A DNA stretch of 64,000 nt from Strigamia acuminata (lineage: Eukaryota > Arthropoda > Chilopoda > Geophilomorpha > Linotaeniidae), in contig OX442314.1 in NCBI GenBank assembly GCA_949358305.1, positions 61,079,369-61,143,368 of the forward strand, written 5' to 3'. How positions within the stretch are numbered: position 1 is the stretch's first letter; each line of letters opens with the position of its first letter. Below the pieces are notes generated by a model. It was given only the letters and a program-made list of their open reading frames with translations. It made no database searches and was not told the origin of the DNA. Both the position numbers and the translations under genes were made by a program. Shown piece after piece: positions 20,316-32,470 of the stretch.

Positions 20316-22060
20316 TGTGACGATTCTACTTTTGGGCTAATTTATTAGTCCTTTTGAGATAGATAATTCGGTTTATACAAGACGTTGCTAAGTTTAGCAA
20401 CAACCTAACCGAGATAAGCTACGGAAGCCTTTATAAACATGAATACGTGATCGAATAGAAATAACTTACAGTTTTAGTGTGACATGACATATTTATTACT
20501 AAATATTAACAACAAAGATGGGTTCTTGACGCGTGTAAACGGGCGGCATCAACTGGTTGAGGATCCGGGCGAAGCCAGAGGGATACGGCTGACTTGCGGC
20601 ATCGTCACAAATATCGCTACGGAGACGTATTTGGTCCGCAGCTCGAGTATCTAATAATGCGAAGAGCCCTTCGCATAAGTAGGAATATTCAGCAGAATAT
20701 TCCATGTTCCAAATGAATAAAAGTAAAGTAATTAGTGGAATACAACAAATGAATTGTTGTATAAATATTAATTGGGCGGGGACCATCACGACAATTGAGA
20801 GAACGTCGCGGGAGTTGTTGAGACTCCATCCGCCAGCATGCCTTACGACGACAAGATCTCGTGATCAGGCGCCGAGTATTTAATTGTGTGCTTTAACTCG
20901 CTATCGGTGGTACCAACCACCAGGTAAACATTTCTATGGACTTACCGGGTTTAAAAGATATTGCCAATACAGGATTACCAATGCCCGAGTAATTTGTTTA
21001 ACACAGTGTTGTTCAACTCCTGTTCACGGGTTACTAACCCGGAGGGTACGATGGGGCGGGGACCGTCACGACGGTCGAGAGAACCATCGCGGGAGGATTT
21101 GACTCCTCCATCCGCCAGCATGCCTTACGATGACGGGATCCGTTGATCGAGCACCGGGTAAAATATTAATCGGCCACTGCCGTTGGATTACCATTATCCA
21201 GGTAGTTATTTATCGCAACATCTGAAGATATTACTCACGGGCTACCAACCCGGCGTGTTACCTGTGCAATAGGCCTTTACCGACTTTTAACGAGCGGAAG
21301 GACCAATCATAGAAAGACGGGAACCTGCGTGGGCTGTTTACAACAGCCATCCTGCAGCGGACTGAGGCCAGTTAGCTGAGGGACCTACTTTCATTTAGCA
21401 AGGTCGTACTGTATACGACCGTTATATTAAGCCACCGTACGAAGTCCTACTGTCCCGTAGAACAGCTGGCTAACGTTACGGGGCCATTTCATGCGAATGC
21501 ATGTCTATTACCGGAGTTAGCCTTCCCGAAATAGCCCTACAACAGCAATAACAAATAGTAATGAATACTAACTGTGGAGAGCTGAGGTGGCCTGATGTGT
21601 CGATAGAGAATAATGAAATCAAACGATAACAATTCAACTACAGACAATATACAAGTTCAGTTATCAAGCCAGGGGGGTTAGTGGGTGAGAAACTGATGCT
21701 TATATAGTTCTGTAGAACTACTAGATTGGCGACAGCCAATCAGCGTACGAATCGGCGGATTCGGGGGTCACTAGTCCGGACCTAATATATGACTATGTCC
21801 AGATGGGCCCAGTTGGGGTCCGGAAGGGTCCGATTGGTTCCCTTTGACAGGTAAGTAATGTGGATATTGATTCGATAGAATCAACATCATCAAGTAAATA
21901 ATACTTAGTTTATATCGAATAAAATAGTTATATTTTATTCACCGTATCTAAATAATTATTTATCACACTTTTTTAGTTTTATCGAGTTTGAATTACGCGC
22001 GTTTGATAAACAGCGCCATCTATTGTGAACATTGATAAATACGGATTTGTAATCATCACA
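20316..22060 (-). repeat. Element 1 5' LTR
   Basis: 1,745 bp, TG...CA ends, paired with 7681-9425. It contains a GCGCCATCT (minus-strand AGATGGCGC) at 22013-22021, about 40 bases from its outer end, and the 280-bp internal duplication described for the other copy. Confidence 0.95.
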
Positions 22061-22452
22061 TATTTTACAAACTCAGTCCCTGGCAGAGAGACAGTTAAAT
22101 TATACAAATATAATAGTCTTGTTCTATTAAGCAAATAAAATGTGTACAAATAGTTGAAACCAGCATTTGCAAAGACATTCTGATAATTCTGCTGATTCAG
22201 CACATGTGGTGACTGATTTGAATGAGCAATTTGTCTAGCCCAATGCAAGTTGAAATTAATAAACAAAAATAACACTAACACTAATCAGAAAAAATATAAC
22301 CAGGCAAATAAATGCTAACAAAAAGCACCAAAACAAACATAACCACGGACAATTCCACCCGCGATGACGATGCGCACGAGAATGCGCAATAAACACAATC
22401 CAAAATGGCGGGAAACATTTTATTCTCAAATTTCCAAAAACAAAAATAACAT
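22061..22452. other. Spacer between Element 1 and the protease gene
   Basis: AT-rich, with no ORF of note. The first part may be the remainder of the copia LTR split by Element 1. The minus strand carries a poly(A) signal AATAAA (22423-22418) about 30 bases past the protease stop codon. Confidence 0.5.
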
Positions 22453-25400
22453 TTAACTCTGCCGTCTGATAATCCTGTGCAGCCAATTGGTGAAATTCGG
22501 CACCTTCGTGTAAATCCCGTATTTATCCTTCCGCCCGCAACCCTCGCCGAAGCTGGTGATGCCCATCACGTTCCATTTGCCGGCCACGTTGCATAGCAAC
22601 GGGCCGCCGCTGTCGCCGGCGCACGAATCCACCTTTCCCTTCTTGTAGCCGGCACAGAACATGTTATGACTAATGAAATACTCCTCGTATACGTCCAGGC
22701 ACTCGTCTCGCCCGACTATCGGCACTTTGGCTTCGTGGAGCAGGTTGCTGCCGAACAAGTCCCCGTGTCTTTCCTTGCCCCACCCGAGGATCACGCACAT
22801 CCGGTCGGCCGGCAACGACGTCGTGTGGTGCGGGATGCACGCCGGAATCACGTAGTCGTCATATTGCACCGGGGAACCCAACTGCAAACAAATTATCGAT
22901 TAGTATCTATTTTTTTTTACTGCCGTAAATCCTCTAGTTGTGCGGGGTCTCTAATAAAGCGCGGGAAAAATTAAAGTTTGTTTTTAGTGCGCGGGTCTCC
23001 ATTAAAACGCGGGCTGTAAAAACGAATTTTTTGGTGCAGAAGTAAATTTTTGAATTTCATATAGGAGGGTGGGAAAACTTTATTCCGCCAATAGTGCGCG
23101 GGTGCACAAAAAGGAGAAATTTAGTATTTTAGTATTTTTTTTGCAAAACTAATTTTTGCATTTAATAGGATGGAGGGAGAGCGCGGGAAACTTAATTCCG
23201 CCAATAGTGCGCAGGTCTCATTTACAACACCAATAGTGCGCGGGTCACAATTAAAACGCGGGCTAAAAAATCGATTTTTTTATGCAGAAGAAAATTTTTT
23301 CATTCAACAGGTGGGAGCACGGGAAATTTTTATTCCGCTAATAGTGCGCGGGTGCACAAAGAGAAAAAATGCAAAATTTTAGCATTTTTTTTGCAAAACA
23401 AATTTTTGCATTTAACAGGGGGAGTGCGAGAAAACTTTATTCCGTTAATAGTGCGCGGGTCTCAATTGTAGCGCCAATAGTGCGCGGGTCTCAATTACAA
23501 CGCGGGCTAAAAAATCGAACTTTTGAGCTGAAGTAAATTTCTGCACAGTAATTCGCCAATAGTGCGCGGGTGCACAAAAAGAGAAAATGCGGCATTTTCA
23601 TATTTACTTTTCAAAAACTGACCTTGAGTAGTGCGATGTCGTTGTCCACCGTGTCCGTGTCGTAGTGCGGGTGCACGAAGACGTCGGTGACGCGAATTTC
23701 CTCCTCGCTCTCCTCGAACTTCGCGAGGTCGTGTTCGCCGACCCGGACGAACAGGCGTCGGCGCGCGCAGTGCGCGGCTGTGAGGACCCACGAGGGAGAC
23801 ACCAACGTCCCGCCGCAGAAGGCCTCTTTGTAGCGGTTCAAAACGACCACCTGCCACGGCCACTTTCCTCGCGGCGCCGGGTGTCCGCCGAGGATTTTCA
23901 ACGAGCGGTCGGAAGTGGCGACGCGGGCCACGCCGCACTGCACGTGCGCGTTGGAGGCGTTGTGGGTGGAGTGGGCCCTGAGTATTTCCTCTGGAAATGA
24001 ATGTGGCGGGTGAGAGTTAGTTTGGATTTGGTGGTTTGTTTGTACCTTCGAAGGGGAAAGTGCGGGATCTTTGGCGCCTTCGCAGGTAGATTCTTTCGCA
24101 GAGGGATCCCGTGCGGTAGCAAAAGGCTTCCTCGTATAAAATGTGTCCGCCGCATAGGACGTCGAAACGACACACCTGGGGAGAGTGAACGATTGTTTGG
24201 TCACAAATGCATTAAAATGTGTCATCCTTCAGCTAGAAAAATGATTTTTTTTATAAATGAGGTTGAAAATGCTATTTTTAAAAGTAGAGATGCTATATCT
24301 AAGGATTAAAATGCTATATCTAAGGATTAAAATACTATTTTTAATTATGAAAATGCTATTTTAATGATGAAAATGCTATTTTAATGATGAAAATGCTATT
24401 ATAATGATGAAAATGCTATTTTAATGATGAAAATGCTATTTTAATGATGAAAATACTATTTTTAATTGTGAAAATGCTAATTTAAAAATGGAAATGCTAT
24501 TTTTAATTATGAAAATGCTATTTTAATGATGAAAATGCTATTTTAATAATGAAAATGCTGTTTTAAAAATGAAAATGCTATTTTTAATTACGACAATGCT
24601 ATTTTAAGGATGGAAATGCTATTTTTAAGGATGGAAATGCTATTTTTAAGGATAAAAATGCTATTTTAAAAAAGGAAATTGGAGTGTTCTTCACTGCAAT
24701 GCACGCCACATGTATCTTGTTAATTTGTGACACTGCCTTTCTGCAGCGCCACCTGTATGTTACTTTGAATAAACTAGTCAGTTATGTAAACCCCAACAAC
24801 ACCAACGATCACGTTATTTTACATGCTCCATTACAGTTTTAATACTTAGTCAAGACAGCCTAGAAATGCTATTTTCAATTAGAAAATGCTATTTTAATGA
24901 TGAAAATGCTATTTTAAGGATGAAAATGCTATTTTAATGATGAAAATGCTATTTTAATGATGAAAATGCTATTTTTAGGAATAAAAATGCTATTTTTAAG
25001 GATGAAAATGCTATTTTTAAGGATAAAAATGCTATTTTTAAAGATAAAAATGCTTTTTTTAAGGATAAAAATGCTATTTTTAAGGATAAAAATGCTATTT
25101 TTAAGGATGAAAATGCTATATTTAAGAATAAAAATAAAAATGCTATTTTTAATTGTGAAAATGCTATTTTTAATTGTGAAAATGCTATTTTTAATTGTGA
25201 AAATGCTATTTTTAATTGTGAAAATGCTATTTTTAATTGTGAAAATGCTATTTTTAATTGTGAAAATGCTATTTTTAATTGTGAAAATGCTATTTTTAAT
25301 TGTAAAAATGCTATTTTTAATTGTAAAAATGCTAATTTAAAGATGGAAATGCTATTTTTAAGGATGAAAATGCTATTTTCTAAAATGAAATGCTATTTTT

Positions 25401-26424
25401 AAGGATGAAAATGCTATTTTCTAAAATGAAATGCTATTTTTAAGGATGAAAATGCCCTTTTTAAGTCTGGAAATGAATTTTTCCGTCCAAAAATGAACTG
25501 TCATGTACTACATTCATGTACTAAAATGCAATTTCCGTGCCCTAAAATGCAATTTCCATGCATAAAAACACCCCTTTTGATGCAACAACCGCCCGCACCC
25601 CACCAAAAACCCACCACTCACCTTATACCTGGTGGCTTCGCACGACGCCGAACAAGCCGTCCACGGCGACCACTCCGAATAACCAAACCGATGCACGTCT
25701 CCCGTCTCCCGCACACTCGACTTGACCGACCTCAAAGCCGACCTCGACCTACACCTCTCCGCATAACACCGCCTCTCCTCCCTCAGAACACCGCCTCCGC
25801 AATGCGCCGCCTTCGCGCACCTCCGCATCCGAGTCTGCCTGCACTTCTTGCTGCACACCGACCACGAGCTCCACGCCGAATATTTCCTCTCGTAATCCGT
25901 GCTCGCGCCCGACCCACCGACGATGTGAGTCTCCAACCGTCTATCCAACTGTCTATCTCGGTGTCTGGTCAACTGCCCCAAGGGAATCGTGTGCCGAGAC
26001 CGGTTCCGCGACTCGTTTTCGTCTCGAAAAATGGAACGAACGGTCTGCAAACACACAAACGTTATGTCACGGCCTCACCCGCCTTGCGCGCCCGCCTCGC
26101 GCACCCGCCGGGCCGCCGGGCCGCCCGCACTCGCCCGCTAAATTAATTATTGCAAAATTATTGTGTTTTGACCTCGGACACACCTAGTGTTGAGTCAGGG
26201 TCACTCGTCGAGGACGCTGCCCTCCACGTCCATCTAAGGACGACTCTAAATTGCATTTAATTTAATTTTTTTTATTTTTTTAAAATTTTTTTTTTTTTAT
26301 AAAAATTTAAAAATTCGATTTTTTAAAATTTAGGGTTAAGTTTTACCTGCGGTTGGTCGCGGGAGATGCGTGCGGTGGTTGCGACGACTAGGAGAAGGAC
26401 GATTGATATTGTGTGCGCGGACAT
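22453..26424 (-). CDS. Secreted serine protease with two thrombospondin type 1 repeats
   Basis: Five exons on the minus strand: 26424-26347, 26044-25622, 24175-24046, 23990-23623 and 22881-22453. All introns are GT-AG and the phases agree, giving 475 residues. Exon 1 encodes a signal peptide (hydrophobic [12 protein letters not shown]). TSP1 repeats lie at about residues 81-124 ([14 protein letters not shown]) and 148-193 ([14 protein letters not shown], continuing across the next intron). The trypsin domain starts after K242 at ILGG. The catalytic triad is His284 (TAAHC), Asp328 (DNDIALL) and Ser424 (GDSGGP). Asp418, six residues before the Ser, predicts cleavage after Arg/Lys. It should be secreted as a zymogen, and the TSP1 repeats would anchor it to matrix or cell surfaces. 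A poly(A) signal lies 30 bases past the stop. The pathway (clotting, immunity or development) cannot be inferred. Confidence 0.93.
22960..23620. repeat. Tandem repeat of about 250 bp in the last intron of the protease gene
   Basis: AACGCGGGCT recurs near 23000, 23252 and 23501, and AATAGTGCGCGGGT recurs several times between. The unit is about 250 bp in roughly 2.6 copies and is itself built of shorter related blocks. It fills intron 22882-23622. Confidence 0.8.
24240..25470. repeat. 19-20-bp minisatellite (AAAATGCTATTTT type) inside a TSP1 intron
   Basis: Dozens of variants of AAAATGCTATTTTTAAGGATG and AAAATGCTATTTTTAATTGTG fill most of intron 24176-25621. The array is split at about 24666-24865 by 200 bp of unique sequence. 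Because the unit is often 21 bp, it yields a long but meaningless open frame (24957-25340). Confidence 0.9.
24666..24865. other. Unique island within the minisatellite
   Basis: About 200 bp of non-repetitive sequence interrupts the array. It contains GCGCCACCT (24746-24754), whose complement AGGTGGCGC is the core of the Drosophila CTCF motif. It could be an older intron segment left between two expanding arrays or a small insertion; neither target duplications nor terminal repeats were seen. Confidence 0.45.
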
Positions 26425-27000
26425 GGTGGAAACGGTGTTTTTGGTGTCCCGTTTGGCGCGAACGTCTGTTTTTGGGGTTTCTGCGTCTGGTTTGTGTCGA
26501 GCGTGATTGGCGGGTCGTGCGAGTCGTGGCTGGGAGGCAAGAGGAGGTTGCGGACGAGGAGAATTTGCATATTTGTTGTCAAGGAGTTCGGGTGCGGGAC
26601 CTTCGACGATGTTTGTCGGGCGGGAGGTGAGTGTAGGCGGGAGTGGAGATCGGTTTGAGTCGGTGAAAGTGGTTGGGGGTTTTTTGGTGACTCGTCGATG
26701 GTCAAAGGGGAGGAAATATCCTCGATTTTGTTTTATTTAATACGGTTTGTGTTTGTTTTTTTTTTGTGGAGATTTTGGACGTGGAATGAATTTTTGATTG
26801 AGAAAATGTGGAGTTTGCAGCGAAATAGGAGATTTTAATTATTTTTTTTTAGTTTTAGTCGGTTTGTTCTAATTTTTAGGTTTTTTTGTGTTTTTTCGTG
26901 AGAAAATCGATTTTTGGATGCAGAAAATGTGGAATTTGCAGATTTTATGCTTTTTAATTGTTTAGTTTATTTCAGTTTTATGCATATTTCGTAATAAAAT
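26425..27000. other. Upstream region of the protease gene
   Basis: The first 300 bases upstream of the protease start are GC-richer than the surroundings, then the DNA becomes AT-rich. Overlapping frames on both strands here (26370-26740) are arginine/glycine- or proline-rich and look non-coding. No clear TATA box was identified. Confidence 0.4.
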
Positions 27001-27420
27001 CGATTTTTAGACTTAAAAATTGCAAAATTTGCAACAAAATGAGTTCATGTTTCCATTAAATCGCTGGATTTTATTCGTATTTTCGTCGAAAAATCAATTT
27101 TAGACCCAAAAATTGCAAAATTTGCAGCAAAATGAGTTCATATTTCGATTTAATCGCTTAATGATATTCATATTTTCGTCGAAAAATCAATTTTAGACCC
27201 AAAAATTGCAAAATTTGAGCAAAATAAGTTCATGTTTCGATTAAATCGCTGGATTTTATTCATATTTCCGTCGGAATATCAATTTTAGACCCAAAAATTG
27301 CAAAATTTGCAGCAAAATGAGTTCATATTTCGATTTAATCGTCTAATTTTATTCACATTTTCGTCCGAAAATCAATTTTAGACCCAAAAATTGCAAAATT
27401 TGCAGCATTTTTCATTATCA
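27000..27420. repeat. Tandem repeat of about 92 bp
   Basis: TTGCAAAATTTGC recurs near 27020, 27112, 27205, 27298 and 27390, each preceded by TTTTAGACCCAAAAA. There are about five copies. Confidence 0.8.
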
Positions 27421-27449
27421 TCCGTCAATTTCACGCTTATTTCCCGCAT

Positions 27450-28280
27450 AATTTGTCATTAAATAAATTTTAGACCCAACAAAAGTGAAATCTGCATCAA
27501 AATGTCTCCATTCTTCTTTTCACTTGCTCAATTTCCATGCAAATCTCCGACCCAAAAAATAAAAATCAAAAACTCTATTTTCACACGAAGCCAATTGCGT
27601 AACTCCATCACCATTCGCCGATAAAACTAATGTATTTGATACGTATGGAGCCAGGAAGTCGGCCTGCTGTTAGACTGTTTGGGGGGAAAAAATAACCCCA
27701 GCAATGAATTACACGCCCGCTATCACGACCGACGTCACCGAGCTTTTAAAATCACAACTCCAACGACTGATAACCAAGATCACGACCCCAGAGCTTCTAC
27801 CTTTCAAAGACATTCCATAATTCGCCGATATTCAAACGTGTAATCCTATATCCGATCAATTGACGCGCTCAAATGAAGACGGAACCCACAAATAGGCTTA
27901 AGAACGTCGCGCGCCATTGAGATGACGTCACGCGAGTGAGCGGGTCGGTCGGATTCAAGGGCGGGCTTTGTCGGGTGACAGTTCCGTTGGCGTGTCCGTT
28001 GGATGCGCGGGGTTTTTGGGTTGTTTAGCGCCACGATGTCGCCTCTTGAGTGAACATCATCACTTGAGGGGCGAGACGACACCGTGGGGGAGCTGTCGAC
28101 AGGGTCTAAAAAGGAGCAACATGTGAGTTTGTCTGTGTCCTAAGTGGTCTAGAATTTCGTGGAGGGAAACAGTGATAACAGTGATCGATTTACAGTTGTT
28201 TTTTTTTTTTCGGGGGAGGGGGGGGGGGGGGGTTTGTAAAAAAATATATATATTTTTTTTAAATAAATTTTTCATTTTGG
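27450..28280. other. Non-repetitive island between minisatellites
   Basis: This stretch lacks tandem repeats and is GC-richer between 27840 and 28130. It contains a CRE palindrome TGACGTCA (27923-27930) in CpG-rich surroundings and a CACTTGA (28061-28067), the complement of the Tinman/NKX2-5 site TCAAGTG. It could be a promoter of a short transcript or a regulatory element for a neighbour. No convincing ORF was found. Confidence 0.35.
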
Positions 28281-28289
28281 GATATTTGA

Positions 28290-28890
28290 AATTTGAATTT
28301 TATGTACAATTCAGGTTTTGATTAAATTTTAGACCAAAATACACATTTTGTTTAAATTTTAGACCAAAATACACATTTTGATTAAATTTTAGACCAAAAT
28401 ACACATTTTGATTAAATTTTAGACCAAAAATTCACATTTACATTAAACTTTTCCCTAATAATTCACATTGTATTAAATTTTAGACCGAAAATTCACATTT
28501 TGTAGTGAAATTTTAGACCAATTCTTCACATTTCAAATAAATTTTCCCAAAAAAAACATTTTTTTAAATTTTAGATCAAAAATTCACATTTTTTTTAAAT
28601 TTTAGATCAATAATTGACATTTTAGTTAAATTTTAGACCAAAAATTCAAATTTTGGTTAAATTTTAGACCGAAAATTCACATTTAAATTAAATTTTAGAC
28701 CAAAAATTCACATTTTAGTTAAATTTTTGACCAAAAATTCAAATTTCAATTAAATTTTAGACCGAAAATTAACGTTTTAGTTAAATTTTAGACCGTAAAT
28801 TCACATTTTAGTTAAATTCTAGGCCGAAAATTCACATTTTCATTAAATTTTAAGCCGAAAATTTACATTTCAATTAAATTTCTCCCAAAA
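28290..28890. repeat. 28-bp minisatellite, TTAAATTTTAGACCAAAAATTCACATT type
   Basis: About twenty degenerate copies. The same unit resumes at 29625-30400 after a 700-bp unique gap. The first four copies are nearly identical, the later ones more variable. Confidence 0.9.
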
Positions 28891-28919
28891 ATTCATTCCA
28901 AATAAACAATATACCAAAA

Positions 28920-29620
28920 AATGCACAGTCTGATTAAAACCTACATTTGTTTCATCATACACCAGTAGGCCTATTGTTTTTAAAGTGCAGGCATCTGGCG
29001 CCGTCTAACCCCATTTGTGCACACGTGGTCATCATCAACTTGCTATTCCTAATTACATTACCACAAACCCTTGTTTCATTCCATTTTTCAACAAAGAAAT
29101 TTGCAGATTAAAAACAAAATACGTCGAAAAATCCATCGCAGCAAAGTCTAATCGATGCGGATATCTCCATTACTCGAGATGAGTCGGGGAAGACGAACAG
29201 CACCAGACGTGCAGATGCGCACATAATCGAATTATAAACCGAAATGTGACCAATAAAAAGCATCTCCGAATTAGTTCGCTGTTTAACATCACCGCGGAAT
29301 GTGCAATTTGTGTTTGTGGAAGTTGACACCAGGATAGTTAAGCAGTGACGTCATTCAATGTGCGGACACTCCAAGATGGCGCGGAGATCGTGGATGTGTT
29401 GCGGAAGTGCATTAACTCGTTTTTGGTGTTAAGTCGCGTTATTTATCGTCGGCGGTGGCACGGAGGCTTGCTTGAGCTTGCAATTAGCGTGTGGGGTGTG
29501 GTGGAGTGTGTGGGGTCAGCGGCCATGACAGATTGGACAAATGTTGGGGATTTGGGATGATGTAATGATACACGGGATACTTTTTAGATTGTTTTTTTAT
29601 TTATTTTATTTGTGTTTATG
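28920..29620. other. Unique island with a CRE and a YY1-like motif
   Basis: Non-repetitive sequence between two arrays of the same minisatellite. TGACGTCA is at 29346-29353, and CCAAGATGGCGCGG (about 29370-29383), resembling a YY1 site, follows shortly. A 71-codon frame (29345-29560) begins with this promoter-like stretch and is not convincing as a protein. Confidence 0.35.
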
Positions 29621-29624
29621 TACA

Positions 29625-30400
29625 ATTAAAGAAAAATTGCACGTTTCGGTTAAATTTTAGTCCAAATATTCAAGTTTAACTCAAGTTTAGACCAAAAATT
29701 CATCTTTTCATTAAATTTTAAACTAAATTTACATTTTATTTAAATTTTAGACCAAAAATTCACATTTTTATTAAATTTTAGTCCAAATATTCACCTTTTC
29801 GTTAAATTTTAGTGCAAATATTCACGTTTAACTCAATTTTAGACCAAAAATTCATCTTTTCATCAAATTTTAGACTAAACATTCACATTTTTATTAAATT
29901 TTAGACCAAAAATGCAAATTTTCATTAAATTTTAGACCAAAAAAATCACAATTTTATCAAATTTTAGACCCAAAATTCATCTTTTTAGCAAATTTTAGAC
30001 CAAAAATTTACTTTTTCATTAAATTTTAGACTAAAAATTCACCTTATCATCAAATTTTAGACGAAATATTCATCTTTTCGTTAAATTTTAGACCAAAATT
30101 GCACATTTTCATTAAATTTTAGACCAAAAATTCACATTTTCATTCAATTTTAGACCAAAAATGCACACTTTCATTCAATTTTAGACCAAAAATGCACATA
30201 TTCATTCAATTTTAGACCAAAAATGCACATATTCATTCAATTTTAGACCAAAAATGCACATTTTCATCAAATTTTAGACCGAAAATGCACATTTTCGTTC
30301 AATTTTAGACCAAAAATTAACATTTTCATTCAATTTTAGACCAAAAATGCAAATTTTCATTCAATTTTAGCCCAAAAATGCACATTTTAATTAAATTTCA
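29625..30400. repeat. 28-30-bp minisatellite, continuation of the TTTTAGACCAAAAATTCAC family
   Basis: About 27 copies of the same consensus as 28290-28890. Confidence 0.9.
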
Positions 30401-30783
30401 GACAAACAGTGCACATTTCACTCATGATTTACAGCAAAAGTTTAGAATCATTACGTGCACTAATACAAAACACACGATCCAACTGTTGTAATATTGCACA
30501 GAGATGGCCAGAGAACGAACGATAAAGACCAGAGCAACCAAGCAACATTTATTTGCACAAGATGCAAGTGCGAACATGGCAAACGTTCAATTTGAGCTTG
30601 TTTATTTACCAACCTATCTTCTTCCTGAGAAATTCGCCACGTCGCACTGCTCAAATGCCATTATTAAATAACCTTTTTCTTATTCTTTAAAAATGCCCTC
30701 GTTTTCGTTTTTGTGCATCTCGGATGCTGAGCAATCTGCGATGAGCGCAACATCATCCGGGACATTCCTTTAGGACGACGATG

Positions 30784-31231
30784 CTACTGTTTCAGTTCAA
30801 GTGCCCACACGTGCTGGGGCCATCCTGTTCTGCCCTTCGTTTTTTTATCGGATGCGAGGTTTTCGTGTACTAATACGGTTTGCAGCTGTAACAAATGGAA
30901 AATAAACTGTAGCGAGCACATTGAAACACTGAAAATGGGTAAAAATTGCAAAAAATGCATTATAATGTATAAAAGTTAAGTAAAATCGCATTGAAACAGT
31001 TAAAAAGTCGTAAAAATTGGGTGAAAACACGCGGAAATTAATTAAAATTGTATAAAAATCGCAAAAATTTCATTGAAAAAAAAATCGCAAAAAACTGATC
31101 AAAAAATGTGAAAAAATCGCAAAAATTTGATTGAAAAATGAAAAAAAAAAAAAATCGCAAAAATTTCATTAAAAAAAAAATCGCAAAAAATTCATCAAAA
31201 AAATGTGAAAAAAATGGCAAAAATTTCATTG

Positions 31232-31263
<32 letters not shown>

Positions 31264-32470
31264 TCGCAAAAATTTCAGCGAAAAATGTAAAAAAAAAAAA
31301 CGTACGGTAATAATTCTTTTAAAACACGTAAAAATCGATTAAAATCGTATTGACACGCTTAAAAAGTCGCAAAAATTCAGTAAAAACATGCAGAAATTTA
31401 TTAAAATCGCATGAAACATAAAAATCGCGAAAACTCCATAGAAAAATGTAAAAAAAAAATTGGCAAAAATTCCATTAAAAAATGGAAAAAAAACAAAAAA
31501 CACGTAAAAATCGATCTAAATCGAATTGAAACGCTTAAAAATTGCACAAATTCCATAAAATCACGTAAAAATCGATAAAAATTCTTTCAAAAATGCTAAA
31601 ATTCCATTCAAAACAAGTAAAAATCGAAGAAAATACTTTCAAAAATGCAAAAATTCCATAAAATCACGTAAAATTACTTTCAAAAATGCAAAAATTCCAT
31701 AAAATCACCTAAAAATACTTTCAAAAATGCAAAAATCCCACAAAAAACACCTAAAAATCGATGAAAACAGTTTCAAAATTGCCAAAATCCGACAAAAAAC
31801 ACCTAAAAACCTAAAAAATCGCTTCAACAACCCCCAAACACACATCATCCAAAAACCCCCACCTCAAACCAATCCCCACACCCAAAAACCCCCAAAAACC
31901 CAACCAAAACCCTTCAAAATTCCTCACCATCTCCTTCTTCCTCTTATCGTGCTCCCTCGCCGACTCCTTCCGTCCCAACTCCGCCTTGAACCCTCGCCCG
32001 TCCGAAAACTCACTCGCATCGTCCCGCTCCAACAAATCCATCAAATACGAAATATACGACGTGGCCAACCTCAACGTCTTGATCTTCGACAACTTCGTGT
32101 CCGACGGCACGTTCGGAATGCAATCCCGCAGGTCCGTAAACGCCGAATTGATGCTCAACGTCCGTCGCCGCTCCTTCTTATTCGCCGTGCACCGCCGCTT
32201 CACCACCTTCACGCGCCCCACGGGGCCCGCGAACGTCGCGCACGGCATCATTTTATCGCCGCCGAGCGACAGCGACAACTGGCCAGCCACGCATTCGCCT
32301 CCGTAGACCGAAGCCTCGTATTCGGCCGGCGGAATCTCCGCCGGCTCGCCCGCGTACGGCCACGCTTGGTAGAAGGCTCGTGCGTCGGGCGGTTGGTAGT
32401 AATTCGCGTAGATCGACGGGTCGGGCGACGAACACGGAAATCCTTGCGGGTAGTTGCTCACGAGACTCAT
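30784..32470 (-). CDS. Hand: HAND basic helix-loop-helix transcription factor
   Basis: Two exons on the minus strand, 32470-31928 and 30885-30784, with a GT-AG phase-0 intron of 1,042 bp, giving 214 residues. The ATG chosen encodes MSLVSNYP, matching the usual HAND start (MSLV/MNLV). The bHLH domain is at residues 92-148 ([17 protein letters not shown] ... [16 protein letters not shown]). Exon 2 encodes the diagnostic HAND C-terminus [17 protein letters not shown] before the stop. HAND proteins bind E-boxes as heterodimers with class I bHLH partners and control heart, visceral muscle and blood-related cell development. If exon 1 is read straight on, the frame continues into tryptophan- and glycine-rich intron sequence, which is not protein. 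A possible poly(A) signal (minus strand) lies at 30553-30548. The gene is head-to-head with the membrane protein gene at 33030. Confidence 0.96.
31010..31800. repeat. A-rich tandem repeat in the HAND intron
   Basis: Irregular repeats of CGCAAAAATTTCATTGAAAAA and CACGTAAAAATCGAT-type units. The complementary family (TTTTTGCAATTTTTAAGCG) reappears at 35560-36030 in the opposite orientation, so the HAND/membrane gene pair is flanked by inverted related arrays. Confidence 0.75.

Larger units (their letters stand above)
7681..22060 (-). mobile_element. Element 1: complete Ty3-type LTR retrotransposon with an extra ORF3
   Basis: A 14,380-bp element on the minus strand. In order: 5' LTR (20316-22060), tRNA-Gln primer site, a 1.1-kb leader, gag (19186-16940), pol (16874-12745, one frameshift), an internal non-coding block with a promoter-like motif and intron (12744-11691), ORF3 (11690-10173), a 3' non-coding block, a polypurine tract and the 3' LTR (7681-9425). 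The LTRs start TG and end CA. By eye I found four substitutions between the two 1,745-bp LTRs, so the insertion is recent. The flanks are TACT (7677-7680) and TATT (22061-22064), a 4-bp target duplication with one mismatch. It inserted into a copia relic. Envelope features (signal peptide, membrane segments) are absent. Confidence 0.95.

Noticed and set aside
24957-25340. 127-codon ORF of repeated MLFLIVK units
   Set aside because: Direct translation of a 21-bp minisatellite inside an intron; no coding signal beyond the repeat period.
28041-28070. Inverted pair of Tinman/NKX2-5 sites downstream of HAND
   Set aside because: Only one site (CACTTGA) is a good match; the other has a mismatch and the two are not true inverted repeats.
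28290-30400. CRISPR array
   Set aside because: Degenerate tandem minisatellite without unique spacers, in a eukaryotic genome with no cas genes.
31811-31927. Gly/Trp/Phe-rich tail of the HAND reading frame
   Set aside because: Intron sequence after a good GTGAGG donor; the conserved HAND C-terminus is found in a separate exon at 30885-30784.
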